Shown here in pieces: positions 1 through 8,827 of a stretch of DNA of 64,000 nucleotides. Numbering within the stretch: position 1 is the first letter of the stretch; each line of letters opens with the position of its first letter. The DNA lies in NCBI RefSeq assembly GCF_027587175.1, contig NZ_JAPCID010000022.1, forward strand, positions 1 through 64,000. Direction: 5' to 3'. The DNA comes from Solirubrobacter deserti. GTDB lineage: Bacteria; Actinomycetota; Thermoleophilia; Solirubrobacterales; Solirubrobacteraceae. Under the pieces are notes generated by a model. That model saw nothing but the letters and a program-made list of their open reading frames with translations, was not told the DNA's origin and searched no databases. The position numbers were made by a program, and so were the translations under genes.

Positions 1-1151
1 ACACGCGGAAGCCCGGGCTGCCGGCTCGCGGCGTGCGCGCCCTCGCCGGGCTCGTCGGCGGCCCGTCGGCCGCGCTCGGCGGCGCCGCCGGCACGCTCGC
101 CCGCCGCAACGCGATGCGCAACCCGGGCCGCACGGCGGTTACCGCGCTCGCGCTGACGATCGGCGTCACGCTCGTCACCGCCGTCACCGTCGTGGCGACC
201 GGGCTCCAGAACGAGAGCTCGGGCGCGCTTGAGCGGCGCGTTCAGGCGGACACGATCATCACCGCCGCCGACGGCTGGTCCCCGATCGACCCGAAGGTCG
301 AGCAGGCGCTGACCAGCTCAACCAGCAGCATCCGCCAGGACGGCGGGCTCGTGTTCGGCGCCCAGGAGGGCATCAACGGCGTCGACCCGGCGACGATCGA
401 GCGCTTCTACCGCTTCGACTTCACCGACGGCGGCCTCACCGGCGACGGCGCGGTCGTCGACGAGGGTTTCGCCACCGAGCACGGCCTGGAGGTCGGCAGC
501 CCGCTGCGGATCCAGTCCATGGGCGGCACCACGCTCGACCTGAAGGTCTCCGGCATCGAGGAGTCGGCCATCCTCGACGTGCTCGGTCTCGGCCCGATCA
601 CGATCTCCCACGCCGCCTTCGACCGTGCGTTCGAGCAGCAGCGCAACCGGCTCACGTTCGCCGCGGACGTCCCCGCCGGCGCGCTCGCCGCGTTCCCGAA
701 CGTCCAGGTTCAGGACAAGGACGAGTTCATCGACGCGCAGACGGCCTGGATCGGCATGCTGCTCGCGATCCTGTGGGTGCTGCTGGCGCTCGCGGTGATC
801 GTCAGCCTGTTCGGCATCGTCAACACGCTCGTGCTCTCCACGTTCGAGCGGATGCGGGAGCTCGGCACGCTGCGCGCGCTCGGCTTCAGCCGCCGGCAGA
901 TCCGGCGCATGGTCCGCCACGAGAGCGTGATCACGGCGCTGATCGGCGCGACGCTCGGCATCGCCGCCGGCCTCGTGCTCGCCGTGGTGGTCGTGGAGCT
1001 GCTGGGCGAGTACGGGCTGAGCTTCACCGTCCCGGTCGGCAGCCTGCTCGTGGTCGCCGTGATCGCCGGCCTGGCGGGCATGCTCGCGGCCACGATGCCG
1101 GCGCGCCGCGCCTCCCGCATCGACGTCCTGAAGGCGCTCGCCTACGAATGA
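1..1151 (+). CDS. FtsX-type ABC transporter permease, C-terminal part (5' end outside window)
   Basis: The reading frame is open to the left edge, so this is the 3' part of a longer gene; an internal GTG lies at 33. The protein shows a membrane segment around residues 35-57, a long extracytoplasmic region of about 180 residues, then three hydrophobic segments at the C-terminus separated by the cytoplasmic loop ERMRELGTLRALGFSRRQI, which is the typical FtsX/MacB signature. Such permeases pair with an ATPase and either export lipophilic substrates or act mechanically on the envelope. The partner ATPase presumably lies upstream. It ends convergently with the kinase on the minus strand, overlapping it by 10 bases. 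Confidence 0.85.
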   Translation, partial: TRKPGLPARGVRALAGLVGGPSAALGGAAGTLARRNAMRNPGRTAVTALALTIGVTLVTAVTVVATGLQNESSGALERRVQADTIITAADGWSPIDPKVEQALTSSTSSIRQDGGLVFGAQEGINGVDPATIERFYRFDFTDGGLTGDGAVVDEGFATEHGLEVGSPLRIQSMGGTTLDLKVSGIEESAILDVLGLGPITISHAAFDRAFEQQRNRLTFAADVPAGALAAFPNVQVQDKDEFIDAQTAWIGMLLAILWVLLALAVIVSLFGIVNTLVLSTFERMRELGTLRALGFSRRQIRRMVRHESVITALIGATLGIAAGLVLAVVVVELLGEYGLSFTVPVGSLLVVAVIAGLAGMLAATMPARRASRIDVLKALAYE

Positions 1152-2851
1152 GTCTCGCGGGCCTTGGCGGCGTCGAGCGTGCTGCGGACCTCGCGCAGCA
1201 GCTCGTCGCCGTCGAACGGCTTGGCCAGGAACGCCGTCACCGGATCGTCGGTCCCGCCGAGCGGCGTATCGCCGGTGTAGCCGCTGACGAACACGACCGG
1301 CAGGCCGGGTCGCCGCTCCCGCGCCTGCACCGCGAGCTCGACGCCGCTCATCCCCGGCATCACGACGTCCGTGACGAGCACGTCGGCGGCGTCGAGCCGC
1401 TCGAGCGCGACGGCGCCGCTCTCGACTGAGATCACCTGGTAGCCCGCGGCGTACAGGATGCGGCCGGTGAGCATGCGGACGGCGTCGGCGTCCTCGACGA
1501 CGAGCACGGTCTCGCCCCGCCCGCGCGGCGCGCTGGGGGACGGATGGTCGTCGGACGCCCGCCGCACGGCGGGCAGGGTGATCGTCACGGTCGTGCCCTG
1601 ACCCGGCTCGGACTCGAGCTCGATCCGCCCGCGCGCCTTGGTCACGATCCCGTACACGGTCGCGAGCCCGAGGCCCACGCCGTGGCCGGAGACGGCCTTG
1701 GTGGTGAAGAACGGCTCGAAGGCGTGCGCGGCGACCTCCTTGGCCATGCCGCGGCCCGTGTCGGCCACGACGACCTTCACCGCGCGTGAGCTCGGGCCGT
1801 CCGGGTCGCGCATGACGGCGTTGGTGGCCTCGATCCGCAGCGTCCCGCCCTCCGGCATGGCCTCGCGCGAGTTCATGGCCAGGCTCATCAGCATCTGCTC
1901 GAGCTGGCTGCGGTCGGCCTCGACGTCCCACAACCGGTCGTCGACGTCCACCTGCAGATCGACGTCGTCGCCGAGCGTGCGGTGCAGCAGCAGCTCCAGC
2001 GACTCGATCACGCGCCGCAGCGAGAGCACCTCGGGCGTGCCGGACTGGCGGCGCGAGAACAGCAGCAGCCGGCGCGTGAGCTCGGACGCGCGGCGGGAGG
2101 CGGCGATGATCTGGTCCACGTCGCCCGCCGTGCGCGAGTCGTCGGGCAGCTCCTTGCGCACGAACGCCGCGTAGTTGGCGACGACCGCCAGCAGGTTGTT
2201 GAAGTCGTGCGCGACGCCGCCCGCGAGCTGGCCGACCGCCTCCAGCCGCTGCGCCTCGCGCAGCCGCGCCTCGAGCCGCACGTGGTGCGTGATGTCGGTC
2301 GCGATCCCGCCGACGCCGTAGATCTCGCCGCTGCGCTCGTCGATCAGCGGGAACTTGACCGACAGGAAGGTCCGCGTGTGCTCGCCGTGCGTGACCTCCT
2401 CTTGGAGCTCGATCGGTTCGCGCGAAGACATCACGCGCAGGTCGTCGACGCGCATCCGGTCGGCGACCTCGGGCGGGAGCACCTCACGGTCGTGGCGGCC
2501 GATCAGCTGCGCGGCGGGCTTGCCGTGCAGGCGCTCGAAGGCGCGGTTGACGAGCAGGTAGCGGCCCTCGGGGTCCTTGAGGAAGATCGCCGCCGTCGTG
2601 TTGTCGAGCACGGCGCGCAGCGCCCGCGGGTCGGCGGTGCGCAGCACGACGAGCTCGTACTCGCCCATCGGGCAGCGCGACACGTTCAGCCCGGCGGGCA
2701 GCTCGCCCAGCGGCGCACCGACGGGATCGCGGCCCAGCAGCTCCTTGGCCCGCGCGTTCGCGAACGCGGCGACGCCCGCCGCGTCCACCCCCACCATGGC
2801 GTCGGGTGCGGCTTCGAGCAACGCCTCGAAGGTCGGGTGGCCGGTGGGCAT
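1142..2851 (-). CDS. PAS-domain hybrid sensor histidine kinase / response regulator
   Basis: A 569-residue soluble hybrid kinase. Two PAS-like regions (about 5-60 and 75-190) precede a HisKA helix with AHDFNN, placing the phospho-acceptor at His215. The ATPase domain covers about 300-430, with N-box Asn327 and the G1 motif DTGRGM at 364-369. A C-terminal receiver (about 447-560) has acceptor Asp495 in VTDVVMPG and Lys544. There is no signal peptide or membrane segment, so it should sense a cytoplasmic cue through PAS. The AHDFNN-type box is common in hybrid kinases with a fused C-terminal receiver. No output regulator is adjacent, so the target is unknown. Confidence 0.93.
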   Translation of the reverse strand: MPTGHPTFEALLEAAPDAMVGVDAAGVAAFANARAKELLGRDPVGAPLGELPAGLNVSRCPMGEYELVVLRTADPRALRAVLDNTTAAIFLKDPEGRYLLVNRAFERLHGKPAAQLIGRHDREVLPPEVADRMRVDDLRVMSSREPIELQEEVTHGEHTRTFLSVKFPLIDERSGEIYGVGGIATDITHHVRLEARLREAQRLEAVGQLAGGVAHDFNNLLAVVANYAAFVRKELPDDSRTAGDVDQIIAASRRASELTRRLLLFSRRQSGTPEVLSLRRVIESLELLLHRTLGDDVDLQVDVDDRLWDVEADRSQLEQMLMSLAMNSREAMPEGGTLRIEATNAVMRDPDGPSSRAVKVVVADTGRGMAKEVAAHAFEPFFTTKAVSGHGVGLGLATVYGIVTKARGRIELESEPGQGTTVTITLPAVRRASDDHPSPSAPRGRGETVLVVEDADAVRMLTGRILYAAGYQVISVESGAVALERLDAADVLVTDVVMPGMSGVELAVQARERRPGLPVVFVSGYTGDTPLGGTDDPVTAFLAKPFDGDELLREVRSTLDAAKARETHS

Positions 2852-2876
2852 CTGCCGCGCGAGTGTAGGGCGATCT

Positions 2877-4700
2877 TTACGCTCGAAGGCGTCGCGCGGC
2901 TCGTACTCGCGCGACCTGTTCGAGCTCGACCTTACGCAGGCGCACCGAATGGGGCGTCACTTCCACGCACTCGTCCTCGCGCACCCACTCCAGCGCCTGG
3001 TCGAGCGAGAGCTTGCGGGCGGGCACGAGGCGCACCAGCACGTCACCCGTCGATGAGCGCATGTTGGTGAGGTGCTTCTCCTTGACGGCGTTGACGTCGA
3101 GGTCCTCCTGGCGGGCGTTCTCGCCCACGATCATGCCCTCGTAGACGTCCTCGCCCGGCTCGACGAACATCGTGCCGCGCTCCTGCAGGTTGAACAGCGC
3201 GAACGACGCCGTCTTGCCCTTGCGGTCGGCGACGAGCGAGCCCTGCTGGCGCAGGCGCATGTCGCCCGCCCACGGCTCCCAGCGGTCGAACACGTGGTGC
3301 ATCAGACCGGTGCCGCGGGTCTCGGTCAGGAACTCCGTGCGGAAGCCGATCAGGCCGCGGGCGGGGACCAGATAGTCCATCCGGACCCAGCCCGTGCCGT
3401 GGTTAATCATCTGCTCCATGCGGCCCTTGCGCAGCGCGAGCATCTGCGTGATCACGCCGACGTAGTCCTCGGGGACGTCGATCGTCAGGCGCTCGACCGG
3501 CTCGTGGCGCGTGCCGTCGATCTCGCGGATGACGACCTGTGGCTTGCCGACCGTCATCTCGTAGCCCTCGCGGCGCATCAGCTCGACGAGAATCGCGAGC
3601 TGCAGCTCGCCGCGGCCCTGCACCTCCCAGGTGTCCGGGCGCTCGGTGTCCAGCACGCGGATCGAGACGTTGCCGATCAGCTCCTGGTCGAGGCGGTCCT
3701 TGATCTGGCGCGCGGTGAGCTTGTCGCCGTCCTGGCCGGCCAGCGGCGAGTGGTTGATGCCGATGGTGACGCTGATCGACGGCTCGTCGACGGTGATCAC
3801 CGGCAGCGGGCGCGGGTCCTCAGGATCGCTGAGCGTCTCGCCGATGGTCACCTCGGGCAGGCCCGCCACGGCGATGATCTCGCCCGGACCCGCTTCGTCG
3901 GCGGACACGCGCTCGAGGTTCTCGGTGATGTAGAGCTCGGTGATGCGCGCGTTGGAGATCGTGCCGTCGGCCTTGCACCAGGCGATCGTCTTGCCCTTGC
4001 GGATGATGCCGTTGTGCACGCGGCAGATCGCGAGGCGGCCGACGAACAGCGAGGCGTCGAGGTTGGTGACGTGGGCCTGCAGCGGCATGCCCTCCTGGTA
4101 CTTCGGCGCAGGGATCGTCTCCACGAGCAGATCCAGCAGCGGCTTGAGGTTCTCGCCCGGCTGCGCCAGGTCGAGCGTGGCCGTGCCGGCCTTCGCGTTC
4201 GTGTAGACGACCGGGAACTCGATCTGCTCCTCGGTCGCGCCGAGGTCGATGAACAGCTCGTAGACCTCGTCGACGACCTCGGCGACGCGCGCGTCCGGCC
4301 GGTCGATCTTGTTGATCACGAGGATCACCGGCAGCTTGCTCTCGAGCGCCTTGCGCAGCACGAAGCGCGTCTGCGGCAGCGGTCCCTCGGAGGAGTCGAC
4401 CAGCAGCAGCACGCCGTCGACCATCGTCAGGCCGCGCTCCACCTCGCCGCCGAAGTCGGCGTGGCCGGGCGTGTCGATGATGTTGAGCTTGACGTCCCCG
4501 TGCCGCACCGCGGTGTTCTTCGCGAGGATCGTGATGCCCTTCTCGCGCTCGAGGTCCATCGAATCCATGACGCGGTCATTGACGTCCTGGTTGTCTCGGA
4601 AGGCGCCGGACTGCCAGAGCATGGCGTCGACGAGCGTCGTCTTCCCGTGGTCGACGTGCGCGATGATCGCCACGTTTCTGAGGTCTTCGCGAAGCTGCAT
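2877..4700 (-). CDS. typA: Translational GTPase TypA/BipA
   Basis: A full-length 607-residue TypA. The GTPase motifs are all visible: G1 AHVDHGKT at 14-21, G3 DTPGH at 76-80 and G4 NKID at 130-133. Downstream follow the EF-G-like domains II, III and V and the TypA-specific C-terminal domain. TypA binds the ribosome and supports 50S assembly and growth under stress. It is transcribed away from the small membrane-protein gene at 4729, with only 28 bases between the two starts, so their promoters must overlap. Confidence 0.97.
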   Translation of the reverse strand: MQLREDLRNVAIIAHVDHGKTTLVDAMLWQSGAFRDNQDVNDRVMDSMDLEREKGITILAKNTAVRHGDVKLNIIDTPGHADFGGEVERGLTMVDGVLLLVDSSEGPLPQTRFVLRKALESKLPVILVINKIDRPDARVAEVVDEVYELFIDLGATEEQIEFPVVYTNAKAGTATLDLAQPGENLKPLLDLLVETIPAPKYQEGMPLQAHVTNLDASLFVGRLAICRVHNGIIRKGKTIAWCKADGTISNARITELYITENLERVSADEAGPGEIIAVAGLPEVTIGETLSDPEDPRPLPVITVDEPSISVTIGINHSPLAGQDGDKLTARQIKDRLDQELIGNVSIRVLDTERPDTWEVQGRGELQLAILVELMRREGYEMTVGKPQVVIREIDGTRHEPVERLTIDVPEDYVGVITQMLALRKGRMEQMINHGTGWVRMDYLVPARGLIGFRTEFLTETRGTGLMHHVFDRWEPWAGDMRLRQQGSLVADRKGKTASFALFNLQERGTMFVEPGEDVYEGMIVGENARQEDLDVNAVKEKHLTNMRSSTGDVLVRLVPARKLSLDQALEWVREDECVEVTPHSVRLRKVELEQVARVRAARRLRA

Positions 4701-4728
4701 GAGCGCGGGTTAGGGTAGAAGTCCCGCC

Positions 4729-5223
4729 ATGGAGCTGATGCCGGCGCGGGAGTCGCGTGCCTGGACGTTGCTGCTGCTAGGGACCGCCTCGCTGGTCGGC
4801 GTGCCGCTGCTCATGTGGCGGGCGCAGGCCGACGGCGACGTCGGCGAGGTCGTGGAGATCTTCCTGCTGATGATGGCCGCGGGGCTGCTGATCGTGGCCG
4901 GGTTCTCGGTCTGGCGCACGCGCGGGAGCTTGCGGCGTGCGCAGCCCGCTCCCGAGGACGCGAAGGTGCTCGCCGGCAGCGCGGGCTGGCGGCTGCTGTT
5001 CGTCGCGATGGGCGTCGCCGGCGGGCTGGCGCCGTTCGGGCGCGACGGTCCCAACGAAGGCGACGCGACGTTCGCGGCGTTCGGGCTCGGGCTCGTGTTC
5101 GGGGCGCTGGTCGGCGTCGCGGTCGGGCTGTGGTACCTGCGGCGGCGCGAGGGCGCCGACGACACGGAGCTGCTGCGGCTGCACCGGGGGAAGGAGCAGC
5201 GCGTGAAGTACTTCGTGCGGTAA
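4729..5223 (+). CDS. Small integral membrane protein of unknown function
   Basis: 164 residues with about four hydrophobic segments (near 12-30, 42-62, 88-104 and 115-136) and a charged C-terminal tail ending in RVKYFVR. I do not recognise the family. The ATG at 4729 is preceded by TAGGGT at 4711-4716, a possible -10 element, and no clear ribosome-binding site, consistent with a short or absent leader. It sits between typA and a secreted phosphoesterase with no obvious functional link. Confidence 0.7.
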   Translation: MELMPARESRAWTLLLLGTASLVGVPLLMWRAQADGDVGEVVEIFLLMMAAGLLIVAGFSVWRTRGSLRRAQPAPEDAKVLAGSAGWRLLFVAMGVAGGLAPFGRDGPNEGDATFAAFGLGLVFGALVGVAVGLWYLRRREGADDTELLRLHRGKEQRVKYFVR

Positions 5224-5272
5224 CCGGACGGTCACGCAACCGGACCAACGGTCCGCATAGCGTCGCGGCGTT

Positions 5273-7579
5273 ATGAGAATGAATCTCCCCCGGCGGCTTG
5301 CCCTGGCCGCCGCCACTCTCGCGTGCGCCGCGTTCCCCGCCGGCGCATCGGCCCAGGACGGCCAGCGCTCGAGCTTCCTGCTCGGCGTGCTCCCCGACAC
5401 GCAGTTCTACTCGCGCTACTCGATCCCGGCCTCGGGCGAGCTGTTCATGAACCGGTTCGGCACCGAGCCGTACATCGAGCAGACCAAGTGGCTGGTCGAC
5501 AACCAGGCCAACCTCGAGATCCCGTTCGTCACGCACCTCGGCGACATCGTCGACCGCGCGACCGTGACGGCCGAGTGGGACGTCGCCGACGAGGCGATGA
5601 AGGTCATGGAGACCGGCAAGCTGCCGTACTCCATCCTCGCCGGCAACCACGACGTCACCGGCAACCCGGCCACGGAGCCGTTCCCGCGCCGCTTCCCGAC
5701 CACGCGCGCCGCCGCGCAGACGACGTTCGGCGGCCGCGACGCGTCCGGCATGAACGAGTGGCACACGTTCACGGCTGAAGGCCGCACGTTCCTGGTCCTA
5801 GCGCTGTCGTGGGACCCGGACCAGGCCGACATCGACTGGGCCAAGAGCATCCTCGCCGCCAACCCGACGCTGCCGACGATCCTCACGACCCACGACATCC
5901 TCGGCATCGCGTCCGACGCCGTCACGGCCGTCGAGGGTACGCAGGGCCGCCGTCTGTGGGATGGGCTGATCTCCGGCAACGATCAGATCTTCCTGACGCT
6001 CAACGGCCACAATCACGGCGCCGCGCACATGCGCAAGACCAACGCCTTCGGCAACAGCGTCGACCAGATCGTCTGGGACTACCAGATGGCCTACAACGGC
6101 GGCAACGGCTACCTCGGCCTGCTCGAGTTCGACTTCACCAACAAGCGCATCCAGTCCGCGGTCGTCTCGCCGTGGATCCGCCTGAAGCCGAAGAACACGA
6201 TCGTGCCGGAGTTCGACCAGGCCGTCCGCACCGAGCCGGGCGCCAACCTCAACCTGCCGATCGACTTCGACCAGCGCTTCGCGCGCTTCGAGGGCGCTCG
6301 CGGCCCGCTCGGGGCGCCCAACGGCAACCTCCTCGCGGCCGCCAAGGCCAAGGTCGTCGAGGGCTACGAGGAGCCGGACGCCACGCTCCCGAGCCTGCCG
6401 CTCAACGACACCGACTACCCCGAGGTCGAGGGCACCGTCGCCCACTGGCGCTTCGACAAGTCCAAGCTGGGCGCGCCGGAGCCGGGCACCGTCACCGCCA
6501 CCGACATCGCCGGCGGCGCCGACATGCGCCGCGGCGCGCTCGCCGGCACGGCCGCGCTGGCGGACCTGCAGATCTCCAGCGATCACCACCTGCTGTCCTC
6601 CAACGGCGCGAGCGCGTGCTTCCAGAACAACAACGCCGGCCGCGTCTCGTTCATGAACACGGCCACGGGCGCCGCGATCAACCAGCACGCGTTCCCGCAG
6701 GGCTACACGGTCGAGTCGTTCATCAAGATCGACCCGAACTGGTCGGCCACGAACAACCAGTGGATGGGCGCGCTCAACCGTGAGGGCACCCGCCGGGAGA
6801 TCGCCAACGTCGTCAACCCGGGGTGGAGCTGGGACGAGCCGGCCTTCACGCTCTCGATCTCGAACCTGCGCGAGGTCCAGTGGAACGCGCTGGCCATCTC
6901 GGCCGACGGCAACGGCTACCGCGAGCGCACCAACTGGTCGGGCGAGGTCATGCCGGACCGCTGGATGCACATCGCCAACGTCAACGACCCGGTGTCGAAG
7001 ACCTCGACGCTGTACGTCGACGGCGCGCCGGTGCTGCGCAACTCGATCGACGCCGTCGGCCTCGCCACGGCCAACAAGGCGTGGCGGATCGGCGCGACCG
7101 GCGGCAACGGCTGGTTCGGCTGCGTCGGCGAGACCCGCATCATCGACCGCCCGACCTCGCCGGACCAGTGGCTGACGCAGCGTCGCTACCTCCCGGCCGA
7201 GGAGGAGACCGAGGTCAGCGGCACCGTGCCGGCGACGCTGGCCCTGACGCTCGGGAAGCCCGCCGCGTTCGAGCCGTTCGTCCCGGGCCTGCCGAAGACC
7301 TACACGGCCTCCACGACGGCGACCGTCGTCTCCACCGCCGGTGACGCGACCCTGACGGTCGCCGACCCGAGCGCGAGCAACACCGGTCACCTGGTCAACG
7401 GCGCGTTCGTCCTGGCCAAGCCACTCGGCGGCCTCGGCGTCGTCAAGACCTGGAACGGGCCGACCTCCAACGAGCCCGTCCCGGTCCAGTTCACGCAGGA
7501 GATCGGCGGCAACGACCCGCTGCGCACGGGTACGTACTCGAAGACGCTGACCTTCACGCTGTCGACGACCCAGCCCTAA
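5273..7579 (+). CDS. Secreted calcineurin-like metallophosphoesterase with LamG-like domain
   Basis: 768 residues with a signal peptide (basic n-region, Ala-rich core, likely cleavage near ASA-QDG at 26-28). The metallophosphoesterase metal ligands appear in order: PDTQ at 41-44, GD at 90-91, GNHD at 124-127, His207 in TTHD, and GHNH at 245-248. After the catalytic domain comes a region of about 385-635 resembling a LamG/concanavalin-type beta sandwich, followed by a short C-terminal beta-rich segment. The first motif is DTQ rather than the usual DxH, a variant known in this superfamily. Probably an extracellular phosphomonoesterase or phosphodiesterase; the substrate cannot be deduced. Confidence 0.88.
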   Translation: MRMNLPRRLALAAATLACAAFPAGASAQDGQRSSFLLGVLPDTQFYSRYSIPASGELFMNRFGTEPYIEQTKWLVDNQANLEIPFVTHLGDIVDRATVTAEWDVADEAMKVMETGKLPYSILAGNHDVTGNPATEPFPRRFPTTRAAAQTTFGGRDASGMNEWHTFTAEGRTFLVLALSWDPDQADIDWAKSILAANPTLPTILTTHDILGIASDAVTAVEGTQGRRLWDGLISGNDQIFLTLNGHNHGAAHMRKTNAFGNSVDQIVWDYQMAYNGGNGYLGLLEFDFTNKRIQSAVVSPWIRLKPKNTIVPEFDQAVRTEPGANLNLPIDFDQRFARFEGARGPLGAPNGNLLAAAKAKVVEGYEEPDATLPSLPLNDTDYPEVEGTVAHWRFDKSKLGAPEPGTVTATDIAGGADMRRGALAGTAALADLQISSDHHLLSSNGASACFQNNNAGRVSFMNTATGAAINQHAFPQGYTVESFIKIDPNWSATNNQWMGALNREGTRREIANVVNPGWSWDEPAFTLSISNLREVQWNALAISADGNGYRERTNWSGEVMPDRWMHIANVNDPVSKTSTLYVDGAPVLRNSIDAVGLATANKAWRIGATGGNGWFGCVGETRIIDRPTSPDQWLTQRRYLPAEEETEVSGTVPATLALTLGKPAAFEPFVPGLPKTYTASTTATVVSTAGDATLTVADPSASNTGHLVNGAFVLAKPLGGLGVVKTWNGPTSNEPVPVQFTQEIGGNDPLRTGTYSKTLTFTLSTTQP

Positions 7580-7600
7580 GCACAGCGGTATCCGCCGCAG

Positions 7601-7632
7601 CTATACACCGCGCGTATACGCGCGGTGTATAG
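7601..7632. promoter_or_regulatory. 32-bp perfect palindrome, likely PadR operator
   Basis: The 16-base half CTATACACCGCGCGTA is followed directly by its exact reverse complement, giving a 32-bp uninterrupted palindrome. The outer part TATACA...TGTATA resembles the inverted-repeat sites bound by PadR dimers. It lies 8 bases before the PadR start codon and overlaps the probable -10 hexamer, the position expected for autorepression of the PadR-ABC operon. Confidence 0.85.
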
Positions 7633-7633
7633 T
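7628..7633 (+). promoter_or_regulatory. Probable -10 hexamer (TATAGT) of the padR operon
   Basis: TATAGT matches five of six consensus bases and ends 7 bases before ATG 7641, so transcription would start at or next to the start codon and the mRNA would be leaderless. The hexamer is embedded in the right arm of the palindrome, so a bound regulator would exclude RNA polymerase. No convincing -35 element is visible. Confidence 0.55.
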
Positions 7634-7640
7634 GGTGGGC

Positions 7641-8162
7641 ATGGCGATCGGAACGACCTTCCTCGGCCTGCTGGAAGCCGGCCCCCGACATGGCTACGAC
7701 CTCAAGCGCGCGTACGACGAGCGCTTCGGGGCGGACCGGCCCCTGAGCTACGGGCAGGTGTACGCGACGCTCGCGCGGCTGCTCAAGAACGGGCTCGTGG
7801 AGGTCGACGGCGTCGAGCCCGGCTCCGGGCCCGAGCGCAAGCGCTACGCGATCACCGACGCCGGCGTGACCGACGTCGAACGCTGGCTGGCCCAGCCGGA
7901 GAAGCCCGAGCCCTACCTGCAGTCGACGCTCTACGCCAAGGTCGTGCTCGCGCTGCTGACCGGACGCGGCGCGCACGAGCTGCTGGACGCGCAGCGCGCC
8001 GAGCACCTGCGGCTGATGCGCGAGCTCACGGCGCGGCGGCGCGACGGCGACATCGCCGACGTGCTGATCTGCGACCACGCGCTGTTCCACCTGGAAGCCG
8101 ACGTGCGCTGGCTGGAGCTGACGGCCGCGCGCCTCGACGAGCTCGAGGCGGTGGTCGCGTGA
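7641..8162 (+). CDS. PadR family transcriptional regulator
   Basis: A PadR-type winged helix at the N-terminus (FLGLLEAGPRHGYDLKRAYDERF, then the wing segment YGQVYATLARLLKNGLVE) is followed by a C-terminal dimerisation helix region. The start is set at ATG 7641 (173 residues); a GTG at 7632 is in frame but touches the palindromic operator. PadR proteins usually repress a neighbouring transporter until a drug or phenolic ligand binds. Here the stop overlaps the GTG of an ABC ATPase, so regulator, ATPase and permease form one translationally coupled operon with autoregulation. Confidence 0.92.
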   Translation: MAIGTTFLGLLEAGPRHGYDLKRAYDERFGADRPLSYGQVYATLARLLKNGLVEVDGVEPGSGPERKRYAITDAGVTDVERWLAQPEKPEPYLQSTLYAKVVLALLTGRGAHELLDAQRAEHLRLMRELTARRRDGDIADVLICDHALFHLEADVRWLELTAARLDELEAVVA

Positions 8163-8827
8163 TCCTCACCGCGCGCGCGTTGAAGAAGACCTACGGGATC
8201 ACGCCCGCGCTGGCGGGCGCGGACTTCGAGATCGCGCCGGGCGAGGTCGTCGCGGTGATGGGGCCGTCGGGCTCGGGCAAGTCGACGCTCCTGCACTGCA
8301 TCGCCGGGATCATCGCGCCGGACGAGGGGACCGTCGAGTTCGACGGGCGCGACCTGGGGTCCATGAGCGACGTCGAGCGCAGCGCGCTGCGGCGCAGCGA
8401 GTTCGGGTTCGTGTTCCAGTTCGGCCAGCTCGTGCCGGAGCTCTCCTGCCGGGAGAACGTGGCGCTGCCGCTGCGGCTGGACGGCGTCGCGCGGCGCGTC
8501 GCCGAGCAGCGGGCGGACGCGCTGCTGGAAGCGCTCGAGGTCGGCGGCGTGGCCAAGCAGCGTCCGGGCACGGTGTCCGGCGGCGAGGGCCAGCGCGTCG
8601 CGGTCGCCCGCGCGCTCGTCACCGACCCGCGCGTGCTGTTCGCCGACGAGCCCACGGGCGCGCTGGACTCGCTCAACGGCGAGCGCGTGATGGAGCTGCT
8701 GACCGCCGCGGCGCGCGAGCGCAACACCGCGGTCGTGCTCGTCACGCACGAGACCCGCGTCGCCGCGTACTCGGACCGCGAGGTCATCGTGCGCGACGGC
8801 CGCACGCGCGAGACGGTCTCGTCATGA
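8159..8827 (+). CDS. ABC transporter ATP-binding protein (MacB/LolD type)
   Basis: 222 residues from GTG 8159, which overlaps the padR stop as GTGA; the frame is open further upstream but that part runs through padR. Walker [10 protein letters not shown] lies at 35-43, the signature is SGGEGQR instead of SGGQQQR, and Walker B reads [13 protein letters not shown]. This ATPase class powers FtsX-fold permeases, and the permease follows with a four-base overlap. Likely role: energising drug or peptide export under PadR control. Confidence 0.92.
   Translation: MILTARALKKTYGITPALAGADFEIAPGEVVAVMGPSGSGKSTLLHCIAGIIAPDEGTVEFDGRDLGSMSDVERSALRRSEFGFVFQFGQLVPELSCRENVALPLRLDGVARRVAEQRADALLEALEVGGVAKQRPGTVSGGEGQRVAVARALVTDPRVLFADEPTGALDSLNGERVMELLTAAARERNTAVVLVTHETRVAAYSDREVIVRDGRTRETVSS

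Noticed and set aside
318-1931. Arg-rich minus-strand frame across the permease and kinase genes
   Set aside because: Arg/Ala/Asp-rich shadow frame with no domain, overlapping two well-supported genes.
3072-4718. Long open frame antisense to typA
   Set aside because: A GC-rich shadow: composition is Leu/Asp/Arg/Val-rich with no motif, while typA on the other strand is complete and conserved.
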